Notes: generated from the letters alone by a model not told the origin. A DNA stretch of 64,000 bases from Streptomyces mayonensis (GCF_018982965.1 NZ_JACBYP010000014.1:1-64000), one strand, 5' to 3'; counted from the first letter of the stretch, positions 8,924-17,504 are shown. Made by a program: numbers and translations.

Positions 8924-8975
8924 GCACCGACGCACCGACGCACCGACGCACCGACGCACCGACGCACCGACGCAC
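8924..8975. repeat. 8-bp tandem repeat (GCACCGAC), about 6.5 copies
   Basis: Six perfect head-to-tail copies of GCACCGAC run from 8924 to 8971, with a partial seventh to 8975. The array lies 26 bases after the pepP stop, in the convergent spacer. Arrays of this type change copy number by slippage. Confidence 0.9.
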
Positions 8976-8980
8976 GACCA

Positions 8981-9012
8981 ACGGCCGGGCACCGTAAAGG
9001 GTGTCCGGCCGT
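8981..9012. terminator. Bidirectional hairpin terminator between pepP and the ATPase gene
   Basis: ACGGCCGG and CACC on the left pair with GGTG and CCGGCCGT on the right, around GTAAA with one G/T mismatch. The structure sits midway between two convergent stop codons. No long T tract follows, as is usual for Streptomyces. Confidence 0.65.
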
Positions 9013-9053
9013 CGTCGTGCCGTCGTTGCCACCACTGGAGGGAGCCGGCGGTG

Positions 9054-9515
9054 CTACACCGCCATCAGCGGTGTGCCCTCCCGCCACTTGAGGATCTTGT
9101 CGAAACTCACCACGGACCCGGAGCGGCCCGGGGCGCCCCCGATGTGGACGTGGTCGGCGAGTTCCCGGATGAGACCCAGGCCGCGCCCGCTCTCCGCGTC
9201 GGCCGACGCCACGGGAATCCGTACGGCCGCGCCCGCCGCGACGGAGGAGAAGCCGGGCCCCGAGTCGGCGACCTCGATGCGGCACCGTTCGCCGTCCAGG
9301 TAGGCCGTGACGCGGTAGGCCTGCGCGGGCCCGCCCAAGGCATCGTCCCCGCCGTGCTCGACGGCGTTGGCACAGGCCTCGCTGAGGGCGACGGAGAGGT
9401 CGAAGGAGATGTCGGGGTCGACGCCCGCGGTCTCCATGGTGCCGATCAGCAGGCGGCGGGCCAGGGGCACGCTCGCAGCCTCGCGCCGCAAATGGAGTGA
9501 CCACCAGATGCTCAT
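9054..9515 (-). CDS. Anti-sigma-factor-type ATP-binding protein
   Basis: A 153-residue GHKL ATPase of the RsbW type. It has an N box (ALSEACANAVEHGG), a G1 box (EVADSGPGF) and a G2 box (GRGLGLIRELADHVHI). It should bind ATP and a sigma factor or STAS protein. ATG 9515 (MSIWWSLHLRREAAS) is preferred over the longer open frame because GGGAGG lies eight bases upstream and the domain begins right there. This is the second such ATPase within 8 kb, on either side of the SpoIIE phosphatase gene. Confidence 0.85.
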   Translation of the reverse strand: MSIWWSLHLRREAASVPLARRLLIGTMETAGVDPDISFDLSVALSEACANAVEHGGDDALGGPAQAYRVTAYLDGERCRIEVADSGPGFSSVAAGAAVRIPVASADAESGRGLGLIRELADHVHIGGAPGRSGSVVSFDKILKWREGTPLMAV

Positions 9516-9786
9516 GCTCCAGCCTCCCGGCCGCGGCTCGACGTACCGATACGTATTGCCGCTCACCACGGGACGTAAGCCCACCCCGCCCGTGACACCG
9601 CTCATCTGGCGGATGCGCCCCGCCAGCGGCGGGTGTATGCGGGACGCCTCGTACCAGAGCGTGACCCTCCACCCGAATCCGGATGTACGCGGTCCCTTCC
9701 GGTCGCAGGGGCCTCCTTGCGGACGTACGGCATCTTGTGGACCTGCCGTACCGCGCGGGGGACGTCAGTGCGATGATGAGGCCGCC

Positions 9787-10626
9787 ATGACTGCCCCCCA
9801 CCCGCCATCGGCGCGTTCCGGGAACGACCTCCGGATCCTGCGGGCCGCGGTGTTCGCCGCGGTCTGCGTCGTGCTGGCCGCGGCGGGGCACACGCTCGCC
9901 TCCTGCGCGGCCGTTCCGCTGTGGTCGCTGGGCACGGGCTTCCTCGGGGCGGTCGTGGTCGCCGTGCCCCTCGCCGGGCGGCGGCGTTCGCTGCCCGGCA
10001 TCGCCCTGCTGCTCGCCGTCGGGCAGACCGCACTGCACGCCCTGTTCGGTCTCGGCCAGCACGGCACCACCGCGGCCGCGGCGTCCGGTACGGCCATCGC
10101 GTCCACCGGCACCGCGGGCACCCTGTCCGACGCCTCCCTCGTGCAGCAGGCCGCACGGCTGGTCTGCGGGACCACCGCGGCGGCGATCAGCCCGGCCCAG
10201 GCCCAGCGGATCCTCGACGACGCGCGGATCGCGCCCGACGCGGTGTCCGGCGCCGCGCACCATCCCGCCGACGCCCTCGGCGCCCCGGTCCCGCTGCTGC
10301 CGTCGCTGCCGATGCTGCTCGGCCACGTCCTTGCGGCCCTGGCCGCCGGGTGGCTGCTGCGCCGCGGCGACCTGGCCCTGGCCCGGCTCATGGAGCTGTC
10401 GGCGCACTCCGCCCACACGATGGCCGAGGCCGCCTTCGTACGGGCTCTGCGCGCGGCGCTGTCCCTGGTGCGCGCCCTGCACGCCGGGCTCGCGGGCGCC
10501 CCCGGCACGGGTCCGCGGACGCCGCGGGCCGCCCGCCCGGCGCCGCCGCGGCCGTGCACCGCGGCACTCCAGCACACGGTGATCAGGCGCGGCCCGCCGG
10601 GTGACGAGTTCGCCCTCGCCGCCTGA
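9787..10626 (+). CDS. Hypothetical integral membrane protein
   Basis: A 279-residue protein with about four hydrophobic segments: roughly residues 14-34, 41-60, 66-82 and 168-190. A polar loop of about 85 residues lies between segments three and four, and the cytosolic tail is Ala/Arg/Pro-rich. The fourth segment is followed by LLRRGDLALARLMELSAHSAHT. No enzymatic motif is seen. It precedes the copper cluster in the same direction, separated by a 265-base spacer holding short tandem repeats. The neighbourhood suggests a metal-related role, but that is only an inference. Confidence 0.7.
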   Translation: MTAPHPPSARSGNDLRILRAAVFAAVCVVLAAAGHTLASCAAVPLWSLGTGFLGAVVVAVPLAGRRRSLPGIALLLAVGQTALHALFGLGQHGTTAAAASGTAIASTGTAGTLSDASLVQQAARLVCGTTAAAISPAQAQRILDDARIAPDAVSGAAHHPADALGAPVPLLPSLPMLLGHVLAALAAGWLLRRGDLALARLMELSAHSAHTMAEAAFVRALRAALSLVRALHAGLAGAPGTGPRTPRAARPAPPRPCTAALQHTVIRRGPPGDEFALAA

Positions 10627-10780
10627 CACGACGCGACCGCCAGCCCGTTCCCGGCGCGCCGGCCCGACCTGGTTCCACCCTGTCGGCCCGGCCTCGGCCG
10701 GAGTCGGAGGCCGGAGGTGCCGTCGTCGTGCGGCACGCGCGCGTGCGCGCTTTCCTCCCGTGACGTCTGTGACTCACTCC

Positions 10781-10826
10781 TGTGACCTGCTGTCACCTGC
10801 TGTGACCTGCTGTCATCTGCTGTCAC
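10781..10826 (+). repeat. 10-bp tandem repeats TGTSACCTGC upstream of the copper cluster
   Basis: The consecutive decamers read TGTGACCTGC, TGTCACCTGC, TGTGACCTGC and TGTCATCTGC, plus a partial fifth, TGTCAC. A related TGTGACTCAC lies just upstream. The 10-bp period places each copy on the same helix face. The array ends 66 bases before the ycnI start and may be a regulator-binding array. Confidence 0.75.
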
Positions 10827-10891
10827 GTCCACCGTCGTCGCCACCGGGCCGCTACCCGGTGCGATGCCCACCCGAAGCGGAGTGCCCATCC

Positions 10892-11644
10892 ATGAAGGCT
10901 TCCCGTATCGCCGCCGCCGGCGCCGTCTCCGGCATCGCCGTCCTCGCCCTGTCCGCCCCCGCGTTCGCGCACGTCAGCGTCCAGCCGGAGGGCACCGCCG
11001 CCAAGGGCGGCTACGCGGTCGTGGACTTCAAGGTCCCCAACGAACGCGACAACGCCTCCACCACCAAGCTGGAGGTCAGCTTCCCCACCGACCACCCGCT
11101 GGCGTCCGTGATGCCGGAGCCGGTACCGGGCTGGAAGGCCGAGGTGACCAAGTCCAAGCTGGACAAGCCGCTTGAGTCGCACGGCCAGCAGATCACCGAG
11201 GCCGTCTCCAAGGTGACCTGGACCGCCGACGGCAAGGGCATCGAGCCCGGCTACTTCCAGAAGTTCCCGGTCTCCCTCGGCGCGCTGCCCGAGGACACCG
11301 ACCAACTGGTCTTCAAGGCCGTCCAGACGTACTCCAACAAGGAGGTCGTGCGCTGGATCGAGGTGCCGCAGGAGGGCCAGGAGGAGCCCGACACCCCGGC
11401 ACCCGTGCTGGAGCTGGCCGCCGCCGAGGGCGACGCCCACGGCGCGTCGGGCGCGAAGTCCGGGGACGACGCCGAGGCCGCGGCCCAGAACACCGCGGCC
11501 GACAGCTCCTCCGACTCCGGTTCGGGTGACGGCAGCGACACCACCGCCCGGGTCCTCGGCATCGTCGGCATCGTCGTCGGTGCGGCGGGCGTCGCCTACG
11601 GCGTGCTGGCCGGCCGCCGGCGCGACTCCGGTGCGTCGGCGTAG
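10892..11644 (+). CDS. ycnI: YcnI family copper-associated protein (DUF1775)
   Basis: A 250-residue secreted, membrane-tethered protein. The signal peptide (about residues 1-27) ends at AFAHVSV, leaving the His at the mature N-terminus that YcnI proteins use to bind copper. The YcnI domain spans about residues 27-170 (YAVVDFKVPNERDNASTTKLEV, VPGWKAEV, GYFQKFPVSLGALP). A Ser/Asp/Gly linker and a C-terminal transmembrane helix (ARVLGIVGIVVGAAGVAYGVL) with an Arg-rich stop follow. It heads the genes for Sco, PCuAC and CopCD. A perfect 16-bp inverted repeat separates it from sco. Confidence 0.88.
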   Translation: MKASRIAAAGAVSGIAVLALSAPAFAHVSVQPEGTAAKGGYAVVDFKVPNERDNASTTKLEVSFPTDHPLASVMPEPVPGWKAEVTKSKLDKPLESHGQQITEAVSKVTWTADGKGIEPGYFQKFPVSLGALPEDTDQLVFKAVQTYSNKEVVRWIEVPQEGQEEPDTPAPVLELAAAEGDAHGASGAKSGDDAEAAAQNTAADSSSDSGSGDGSDTTARVLGIVGIVVGAAGVAYGVLAGRRRDSGASA

Positions 11645-11692
11645 CAACGCCCGCACCGGTGCGTCGGCGCGACCCCGCCGACGCATCTCACG

Positions 11693-11746
11693 TCCGGTGC
11701 GCGCCGGGCGTCCCCGTCCTCGCGACGGAACCCGGCGCGCACCGGA
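11693..11746. repeat. Perfect 16-bp inverted repeat between ycnI and sco
   Basis: TCCGGTGCGCGCCGGG (11693-11708) and its exact reverse complement (11731-11746) flank a 22-base loop. It may be an attenuating terminator that lowers expression beyond ycnI, or a regulator site. It sits 26 bases before the sco start, so folding could also affect translation. Confidence 0.8.
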
Positions 11747-11772
11747 GCACTTCACATCTGGGACATATCTCT

Positions 11773-12423
11773 ATGCGCAAGAAGACATTCGCCGCGGCCG
11801 CCCTGCTCGCCGCCGCCACCCTCACGCTGTCCGCCTGCGGCAGCGGGGCCGACAGCGACAAGCCCGCCACCGTGGTCTCCGAGGACACCAGCCAGCAGGC
11901 CGCCACCGTCCTCGACAAGCCCTTCGAGAAGCCCGACCTGGTCCTCACCGACACCCGGGGCAAGGAGTACGACCTCCGCGAGCAGACCGCCGGGAAGCCC
12001 ACCCTGGTCTACTTCGGGTACACCCACTGCCCCGACGTCTGCCCGCTGACCATGAACAACATCGCCGTGGCCAAGAAGCAGCTGTCCCAGGCCGAGCAGG
12101 ACGAACTCCAGGTCGTGTTCGTGAGCACCGACCCGGAGCGGGACACCCCGGCCGCGCTCGGCAAGTGGCTCAAGGGCATCGACTCGCAGATCGTCGGCCT
12201 GACCGGCGACTTCGACACCATCCAGGCCGGCGCCCGCACCCTCGGCATCTCGATCGACCCGCCGTCCAAGGACAAGAACGGCAAGATCGTATCCACCCAC
12301 GGCACCCAGGTCGTCGCCTTCTCCCCGAAGTCCGACGCGGGCTACGTCCTCTACGGCGAGGACGCCACCGTCGACGACTACACCAAGGACCTGCCCAAGC
12401 TCATCAAGGGGCAGAACCCGTGA
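11773..12423 (+). CDS. sco: SCO1/SenC/PrrC family copper chaperone lipoprotein
   Basis: A 216-residue lipoprotein with lipobox LTLSAC near residue 19. The thioredoxin fold carries the copper-binding CxxxC in YFGYTHCPDVCPLTM and the distant His ligand in VSTHGTQVVAFSP. Sco proteins deliver copper to the CuA site of cytochrome c oxidase. In Streptomyces, extracellular Sco is also linked to copper-dependent development. The start is ATG 11773. Its stop overlaps the next start by 4 bases (12420-12423), indicating translational coupling with the PCuAC gene. Confidence 0.93.
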   Translation: MRKKTFAAAALLAAATLTLSACGSGADSDKPATVVSEDTSQQAATVLDKPFEKPDLVLTDTRGKEYDLREQTAGKPTLVYFGYTHCPDVCPLTMNNIAVAKKQLSQAEQDELQVVFVSTDPERDTPAALGKWLKGIDSQIVGLTGDFDTIQAGARTLGISIDPPSKDKNGKIVSTHGTQVVAFSPKSDAGYVLYGEDATVDDYTKDLPKLIKGQNP

Positions 12424-12965
12424 GGCGCGGCCGCCCCGCCCTTGCCGCGCTGGCGGTGATCGGCGCCGTGGCCCTCGCGGGCTGCGGCGGCCAGGACTCC
12501 GGTGCGTCGGGCTCCGACGCCTCGGGCTCGGGTTCCTCGGGCTCGGGTTCCGGTTCCCCGGGTTCCGGGGCCGAGCTCTCGGTCGGTGGCGGCTACATAC
12601 CGCAGCCGGTCTCCGACTCGATGGCGGCCGGGTTCCTCACCATCTCCAACGAGGGCGACGAGGCGGACCAGCTGACCTCCGTCACGAGCGAGGCGGGCGA
12701 AGTCACCCTGCACGAGACCGTCGACGGGACGATGAAGGAGTCCGACCGCTTCGAGGTCCCGGCCCACGGGAAGCTCGTGTTCGAGAGCGGCGGCAACCAC
12801 CTCATGTTCGAGGAGCTGCGGCAGCAGCCGAAGCAGGGACAGTCGGTCGCCGTCGAGCTGCACTTCGCCCACTCCGACCCCGTCACGGTCGAACTGCCCG
12901 TGAAGGCGGCCACCTACCGGCCCGCCGACGGGCACTCCGCACACTCCGAGCACACCGGACACTGA
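12420..12965 (+). CDS. PCuAC-type copper chaperone lipoprotein
   Basis: A 181-residue lipoprotein with lipobox ALAGC (Cys about residue 21). It has a Ser/Gly-rich linker and a cupredoxin-like PCuAC domain. Its Cu(I) ligands match the family pattern: LHETV (His), GTMKE (Met) and NHLMF (His and Met). The C-terminus is His-rich (DGHSAHSEHTGH) and may add metal binding. This matches the extracellular chaperone ECuC described in S. lividans that passes copper to Sco. GTG 12420 overlaps the sco stop. Confidence 0.9.
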   Translation: MRRGRPALAALAVIGAVALAGCGGQDSGASGSDASGSGSSGSGSGSPGSGAELSVGGGYIPQPVSDSMAAGFLTISNEGDEADQLTSVTSEAGEVTLHETVDGTMKESDRFEVPAHGKLVFESGGNHLMFEELRQQPKQGQSVAVELHFAHSDPVTVELPVKAATYRPADGHSAHSEHTGH

Positions 12966-12980
12966 AGGAGGGACCACATC

Positions 12981-15032
12981 TTGACGCAGACCACCGCCCC
13001 GCGCGTCCGGACCCTGGTGCTGCTGCTCCTGGCCGCGGCCTGCGCGCTGCTGGCAGGCGCCGGACCGGCCTCCGCCCACGCCGCGCTCACCGGCAGCGAC
13101 CCCCGGCAGGGGGCGGTGGTCGACCGGGCTCCGGCCCAGGTGTCGCTCACCTTCTCCGAGTCGGTCTCCATGGACGACGACTCGGTGCGCGTCCTCGACC
13201 CGAAGGGCAAGCGGGTCGACGACGGCGGGCCGTCCGGCACCGGCGGCACCACGTACGCCGTGAAACTGCACGCCGGGCTGCCCGACGGCACGTACACGGT
13301 GACCTACCAGGTCGTCTCCGCCGACAGCCACCCCGTCGCCGGCGCCTACACCTTCTCCGTCGGCGCCCCCTCCGAGACTTCCGTCTCCGCCACCGCCCAG
13401 GCGGCGGGCGGCGGGTTCATCGGCGCGCTGTACGGCGTCGGGCGGTACGTGTCGTACGCCGGGTTCGCCGTCCTGGTGGGCGGTGCCGCCTTCGTGCTCG
13501 CCTGCTGGCCGCGCGGCGCCGGGGTCCGGGTCGTGCAGCGGTTCACCGTCTCCGGATGGCTGGCGCTGACCGCCGCCACGCTGCTCCTCCTCCTGCTGCG
13601 CGGCTCCTACACCGGTTCCGGGAAGTTCGCCGACGTCTTCGACCTGGGCCTGCTCGGTGAGGTGCTGCAGACCAAGACCGGCGCCGCGCTGGTCTCCCGG
13701 CTGCTGCTGCTCGCGGCGGCGGCGCTGTTCGTCGCCGTGCTCTTCGGTGCCTACGACAAGCGCGAGGACGAGGAGAGACGGGACATCACCTTCGGCCTCG
13801 CCGTCGGCGGGACCGTCGTGGCGGCGGGTCTCGCGGCGACCTGGGCGATGTCCGAGCACGCCTCCGTCGGCCTCCAGGCGGGCCTCGCCATGCCGGTCGA
13901 CGTCATCCACCTGATCGCCGTGGCCACCTGGTTCGGCGGCCTCACCGCACTGCTCGTCGTCCTGTACCGCGGCCCCGCCGACACGCCGGTGCCCGCCGCG
14001 GCCGTACGCCGGTTCTCGGCCGTCGCCTTCGGCAGCGTGGTCGCGCTGGTGGCGACCGGCACCTACCAGTCCTGGCGCCAGCTCGGCTCCTGGACCGCCT
14101 TCACCGACACCCGGTACGGACAGCTGCTGCTCGCCAAGATCGGTCTCGTGGCGGTGCTCGTCGGCATCGCCTACTTCTCGCGGCGCTGGACGGCCCGGCT
14201 CGCGGACACGGCGCCCGTCGTCGTACGCCAGCGGGACAAGGCCGTACGCCAGCGGGAGAAGACCGGGGCGAAGGCGTCCGGTGCCGCCAAGGGATCCGGG
14301 GGCTCGAAAGGGCCCGGTGCCTCGAAGGCGCCCAGGGAGGACTCGAAAGTGTCCGGAGGCTCGAAGGCTCCCGGGGACTCGAACGCGTCCGGTGCTTCGA
14401 AGGCGTCCGGGGGCTCGAACGCGTCCGGGGGCTCGAAGGGCTCAGGGGGTTCCCAGCGCGCCGCCCAGCTCGCCCGGCAGCGGGCGGCCGTGGACGCCGC
14501 CCGGCAGAAGCGGCAGCGTGACGCCGACCCGCACCGCCTCGGACTGCGCCGCTCCGTGCTCGCCGAGGCGGGCATCGCCGTCGTCCTGCTCGCCGTGACC
14601 ACCGTCCTGACCCAGACCGAGCCCGGCCGGACCCAGGAGGAGGCCCAGGCGACCGGCGCGTCGTCGACCGCCCCGTCCGCCCCCTCCACCGGAGCGGTGA
14701 CACTGGACATACCGTTCGACACCGGTGGCCAGAACGGCAAGGGCCTCGTACGGGTGGAGCTGGACCCCGCCCGAGTCGGCGCCAACGCCCTGCATCTCTA
14801 CGTCGAAGGCCCGGACGGAACCGCCGTCGACGTCCCCGAGGTCAAGGTGGCGCTGACCCAGGAGGCCAAGGACATCGGACCGCTGCCGGTCGCACCCGAC
14901 CACATCACCACCGGTCACTGGTCGGCGAGCGGGGTGCAGATCCCGGTGGCCGGCGACTGGGAGGTGGCCGTGACCGTGCGGACCTCCGACATCGACCAGG
15001 TGACCGTCTCCAAGAACGCGCAGATCGGCTGA
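12981..15032 (+). CDS. CopC/CopD fusion copper-resistance and uptake protein
   Basis: A 683-residue protein. After a signal peptide ending ASAHAAL, the mature N-terminal His starts a CopC domain (residues about 33-130, with the DSHPVAG second His). A CopD membrane region of about seven helices follows (about 145-410). Next is a roughly 65-residue Ser/Gly/Lys repeat encoded by 18-bp DNA repeats at about 14272-14456. One more helix (about 530-550) leads to a C-terminal extracellular domain resembling the YcnJ tail. TTG 12981 is chosen because GAAGGAGGG lies eight bases upstream. It probably moves copper across the membrane for the neighbouring cuproproteins. Confidence 0.9.
   Translation: MTQTTAPRVRTLVLLLLAAACALLAGAGPASAHAALTGSDPRQGAVVDRAPAQVSLTFSESVSMDDDSVRVLDPKGKRVDDGGPSGTGGTTYAVKLHAGLPDGTYTVTYQVVSADSHPVAGAYTFSVGAPSETSVSATAQAAGGGFIGALYGVGRYVSYAGFAVLVGGAAFVLACWPRGAGVRVVQRFTVSGWLALTAATLLLLLLRGSYTGSGKFADVFDLGLLGEVLQTKTGAALVSRLLLLAAAALFVAVLFGAYDKREDEERRDITFGLAVGGTVVAAGLAATWAMSEHASVGLQAGLAMPVDVIHLIAVATWFGGLTALLVVLYRGPADTPVPAAAVRRFSAVAFGSVVALVATGTYQSWRQLGSWTAFTDTRYGQLLLAKIGLVAVLVGIAYFSRRWTARLADTAPVVVRQRDKAVRQREKTGAKASGAAKGSGGSKGPGASKAPREDSKVSGGSKAPGDSNASGASKASGGSNASGGSKGSGGSQRAAQLARQRAAVDAARQKRQRDADPHRLGLRRSVLAEAGIAVVLLAVTTVLTQTEPGRTQEEAQATGASSTAPSAPSTGAVTLDIPFDTGGQNGKGLVRVELDPARVGANALHLYVEGPDGTAVDVPEVKVALTQEAKDIGPLPVAPDHITTGHWSASGVQIPVAGDWEVAVTVRTSDIDQVTVSKNAQIG
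14272..14456 (+). repeat. Degenerate 18-bp repeats inside the CopCD gene
   Basis: About ten degenerate units of the type GGGGGCTCGAACGCGTCC encode hexapeptides such as GGSKAS and GGSNAS. The region forms a flexible, positively charged linker on the cytosolic side between the CopD bundle and the last helix. Such DNA repeats tend to expand and contract. Confidence 0.8.
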
Positions 15033-15040
15033 ACCGCACC

Positions 15041-16360
15041 ATGACAGACCAGTCCGTCCCGCAGGCCCGGAGCTCCGAGGCTCCCCGTACGCCCTCCGGC
15101 GGGCCCGGGCCGCACGACTCCGGGAGCGGCGCCGACCGCGAGGGCTTCTCCCGCCGGCGCCTGCTCGGCACCGCCGGTGCCACCGGGCTCGTGCTCGGCG
15201 CGGCGGGCGCCGCCGCGGGATATGCCGCCGCTCCCTCCTCGGCGGCCACTCCCCTCACCTCGCTCGGCAGCGAGCGGGCGATGTTTCACGTGAAACACCA
15301 GCCCGGCATCACCACACCCCTGCAGGCCCGAGGCCATCTCGTCGCCTTCGACCTCGCCGCGGGCACCGGCCGCAAGGAGGCCGCCGCCCTGCTGCGCCGG
15401 TGGTCCGAGACCGCCCGGCGCCTGATGGCGGGCGAGCCGGCCGGAAGCCGTGACACGGACGTGGCCCGGGACGCCGGTCCCTCCTCGCTCACCGTGACCT
15501 TCGGGTTCGGACACAGCTTCTTCGGCCGGACCGGAATGGAGGCGCAGCGCCCGGCCGCCCTCGACCCGCTCCCGGACTTCTCCTCCGACCACCTCGACAA
15601 GAACCGCAGCAACGGCGACCTGTGGGTGCAGATCGGCGCCGACGACGCCCTGGTGGCCTTCCACGCCCTGCGCGCCCTCCAGCAGGACGCCGGGTCGGCC
15701 GCCCGCATCCGCTGGCAGATGAACGGCTTCAACCGCTCACCGGGAGCCACCGCCCACCCCATGACCGCCCGCAACCTCATGGGCCAGGTCGACGGCACGC
15801 GCAACCCGAAGCCCTCCGAGGACGACTTCGACCGCCGGATCTTCGTCCCCGGGCAGCCGGGAAACGACCCGGCCTGGATGGCGAACGGCTCCTACGTCGT
15901 CGTACGCCGCATCCGGATGCTCCTCGACGACTGGGAGAAGCTCTCCCTCGAGGCGCAGGAGGCCGTCATCGGCCGCCGCAAGTCCGACGGCGCGCCGTTG
16001 TCCGGGGGCACCGAGACGAGCGAGATGGACCTGGAGAAGACGGACGGCTCCGGGAGTCTCGTCGTCCCCGTCAACGCCCACGCCCGCATCACCCGCCCCG
16101 ATCAGAACGGCGGCGCGGCCATGGTCCGCCGCCCCTTCTCGTACCACGACGGCTTCGACGCCGACGGCGTTCCGGACGCGGGCCTGCTCTTCATCTGCTG
16201 GCAGGCCGATCCGCTGCGGGGTTTCGTGCCCGTGCAGCGCAAGCTGGACCGGGGCGACGCGCTGTCTCCGTTCATCCGGCACGAGGCGAGCGGTCTGTTC
16301 GCGGTGCCGGGCGGGGCGGCCGAGGGAGAGTACGTGGGACAGCGGCTGCTGGAGGGATGA
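15041..16360 (+). CDS. dtpA: Tat-exported DyP-type haem peroxidase (DtpA-like)
   Basis: A 439-residue enzyme. The Tat motif SRRRLLGTAG (about residue 38) and a hydrophobic Ala-rich stretch ending before ATPLTS give export as a folded haemoprotein. The DyP signature MGQVDGTRNP supplies the catalytic Asp, NAHARITRP the proximal haem His and MVRRPFSYHDG the distal Arg. In S. lividans the homologue works with Sco and the copper radical oxidase GlxA at hyphal tips. The start lies eight bases after the CopCD stop. A perfect parS (15282-15297) lies inside the gene, encoding FHVKH. Confidence 0.93.
   Translation: MTDQSVPQARSSEAPRTPSGGPGPHDSGSGADREGFSRRRLLGTAGATGLVLGAAGAAAGYAAAPSSAATPLTSLGSERAMFHVKHQPGITTPLQARGHLVAFDLAAGTGRKEAAALLRRWSETARRLMAGEPAGSRDTDVARDAGPSSLTVTFGFGHSFFGRTGMEAQRPAALDPLPDFSSDHLDKNRSNGDLWVQIGADDALVAFHALRALQQDAGSAARIRWQMNGFNRSPGATAHPMTARNLMGQVDGTRNPKPSEDDFDRRIFVPGQPGNDPAWMANGSYVVVRRIRMLLDDWEKLSLEAQEAVIGRRKSDGAPLSGGTETSEMDLEKTDGSGSLVVPVNAHARITRPDQNGGAAMVRRPFSYHDGFDADGVPDAGLLFICWQADPLRGFVPVQRKLDRGDALSPFIRHEASGLFAVPGGAAEGEYVGQRLLEG
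15282..15297. other. parS: parS site, perfect, inside dtpA
   Basis: TGTTTCACGTGAAACA is a perfect match to the Streptomyces/Bacillus ParB-binding consensus. It lies within the coding sequence just after the Tat peptide region and encodes FHVKH in the reading frame. Confidence 0.9.
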
Positions 16361-16440
16361 AACCGGCGGGGGATCACCCCGGGGAGGGGCCCGCACGAGA
16401 CGCGTCCGCCCCGTCCCTCCGGGCCCATTAGGGTGAGGAC

Positions 16441-17373
16441 ATGCCAGCCAGTTACGCGTATCTCGGCCCTGAAGGCACCTTCACCGAAGTCGCCCTGCGC
16501 ACACTCCCGGAGACGGCGACCCGGGACCTGGTGCCTTACGTCTCGGTCCAGTCCGCACTCGACGCGGTGCGCACCGGCGAGGCCGAGGCCGCCTTCGTAC
16601 CGATCGAGAACTCCGTCGAGGGCGGCATCACCACCACCCTCGACGAGCTGGTCGCAGGCCAGCCGCTCATGATCTACCGCGAGGTGCTGCTGTCCATCAC
16701 CTTCGCGCTGCTGGTCCGGCCGGGCACCAAGCTGTCGGACATCAAGACGGTCACCGCGCACCCCGCCGCCCAGCCGCAGGTCCGCAACTGGCTCAAGGCG
16801 CACCTCCCGGACGTGGCCTGGGAGTCCGCCGCCTCGAACGCGGACGGCGCCCGTCTGGTGCAGGAGGGCCGGTACGACGCGGCCTTCGCGGGCGAGTTCG
16901 CCGCGGAGCGCTACGGCCTGGAGGTGCTGGAGGCCGACATCCACGACGCGGAGAACGCCGAGACGCGCTTCGTACTGGTGGGGCGCCCGGCCCGGCCCGC
17001 GGCGCCGACCGGGGCGGACAAGACGTCCGTCGTGCTCTGGCAGCGCGACGACCACCCCGGCGGCCTGCGCGACCTGCTGGGCGAGTTCGCCACCCGCGGT
17101 GTCAACCTGACGCTGCTGCAGTCCCGCCCCACCGGCGCCGGCATCGGCAACTACTGCTTCTGCATCGACGCCGAGGGGCACATCACCGACCGCCGGGTGG
17201 CCGACGCACTGATGGGTCTGAAGCGGTCCTGTCTCCAGGTGCGCTACCTGGGGTCGTACCCGCGGGCCGAGGCCGGGCCGGCGGACGTGGACGCTGCGCG
17301 GCCGGGCACCTCGGACGAGGACTTCGTGGCGGCCGCGGACTGGGTGGCGCGCTGCCAGGACGGACGGTTCTGA
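16441..17373 (+). CDS. pheA: Prephenate dehydratase
   Basis: This 310-residue enzyme converts prephenate to phenylpyruvate in phenylalanine synthesis. The PDT domain is about residues 1-185 (YLGPEGTFTE, PIENSVEGGIT, and the catalytic TRF motif in NAETRFVLVG). The C-terminal ACT domain (about 195-280) carries LLQSRP, the phenylalanine-binding ESRP-type motif. There is no chorismate mutase domain, as is usual in actinobacteria. A -10-like TAGGGT six bases before ATG 16441 suggests a leaderless or short-leader transcript. The aromatic aminotransferase at 45.8 kb could finish the pathway. Confidence 0.95.
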   Translation: MPASYAYLGPEGTFTEVALRTLPETATRDLVPYVSVQSALDAVRTGEAEAAFVPIENSVEGGITTTLDELVAGQPLMIYREVLLSITFALLVRPGTKLSDIKTVTAHPAAQPQVRNWLKAHLPDVAWESAASNADGARLVQEGRYDAAFAGEFAAERYGLEVLEADIHDAENAETRFVLVGRPARPAAPTGADKTSVVLWQRDDHPGGLRDLLGEFATRGVNLTLLQSRPTGAGIGNYCFCIDAEGHITDRRVADALMGLKRSCLQVRYLGSYPRAEAGPADVDAARPGTSDEDFVAAADWVARCQDGRF

Positions 17374-17504
17374 CCGACGGTTCCGGCGGGCGCCTCCGGG
17401 CATTCCCGGGACCTGCCCGGGCGGTCCGGTCCGGGAGTGCGGAGGCGATCAGCGGTCCGGGACCGCCCGTGCGGTGGGGCCCGGAACCCTGTCCGGGCGA
17501 ACCG

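Noticed and set aside
8924-8975. Repeat array as a CRISPR
   Set aside because: Units are 8 bp with no spacers and no cas genes are present.
7273-10629. 1118-residue minus-strand open frame
   Set aside because: It runs antisense to pepP and the membrane-protein gene, has no recognisable domain, and arises from the high GC of codon position three.
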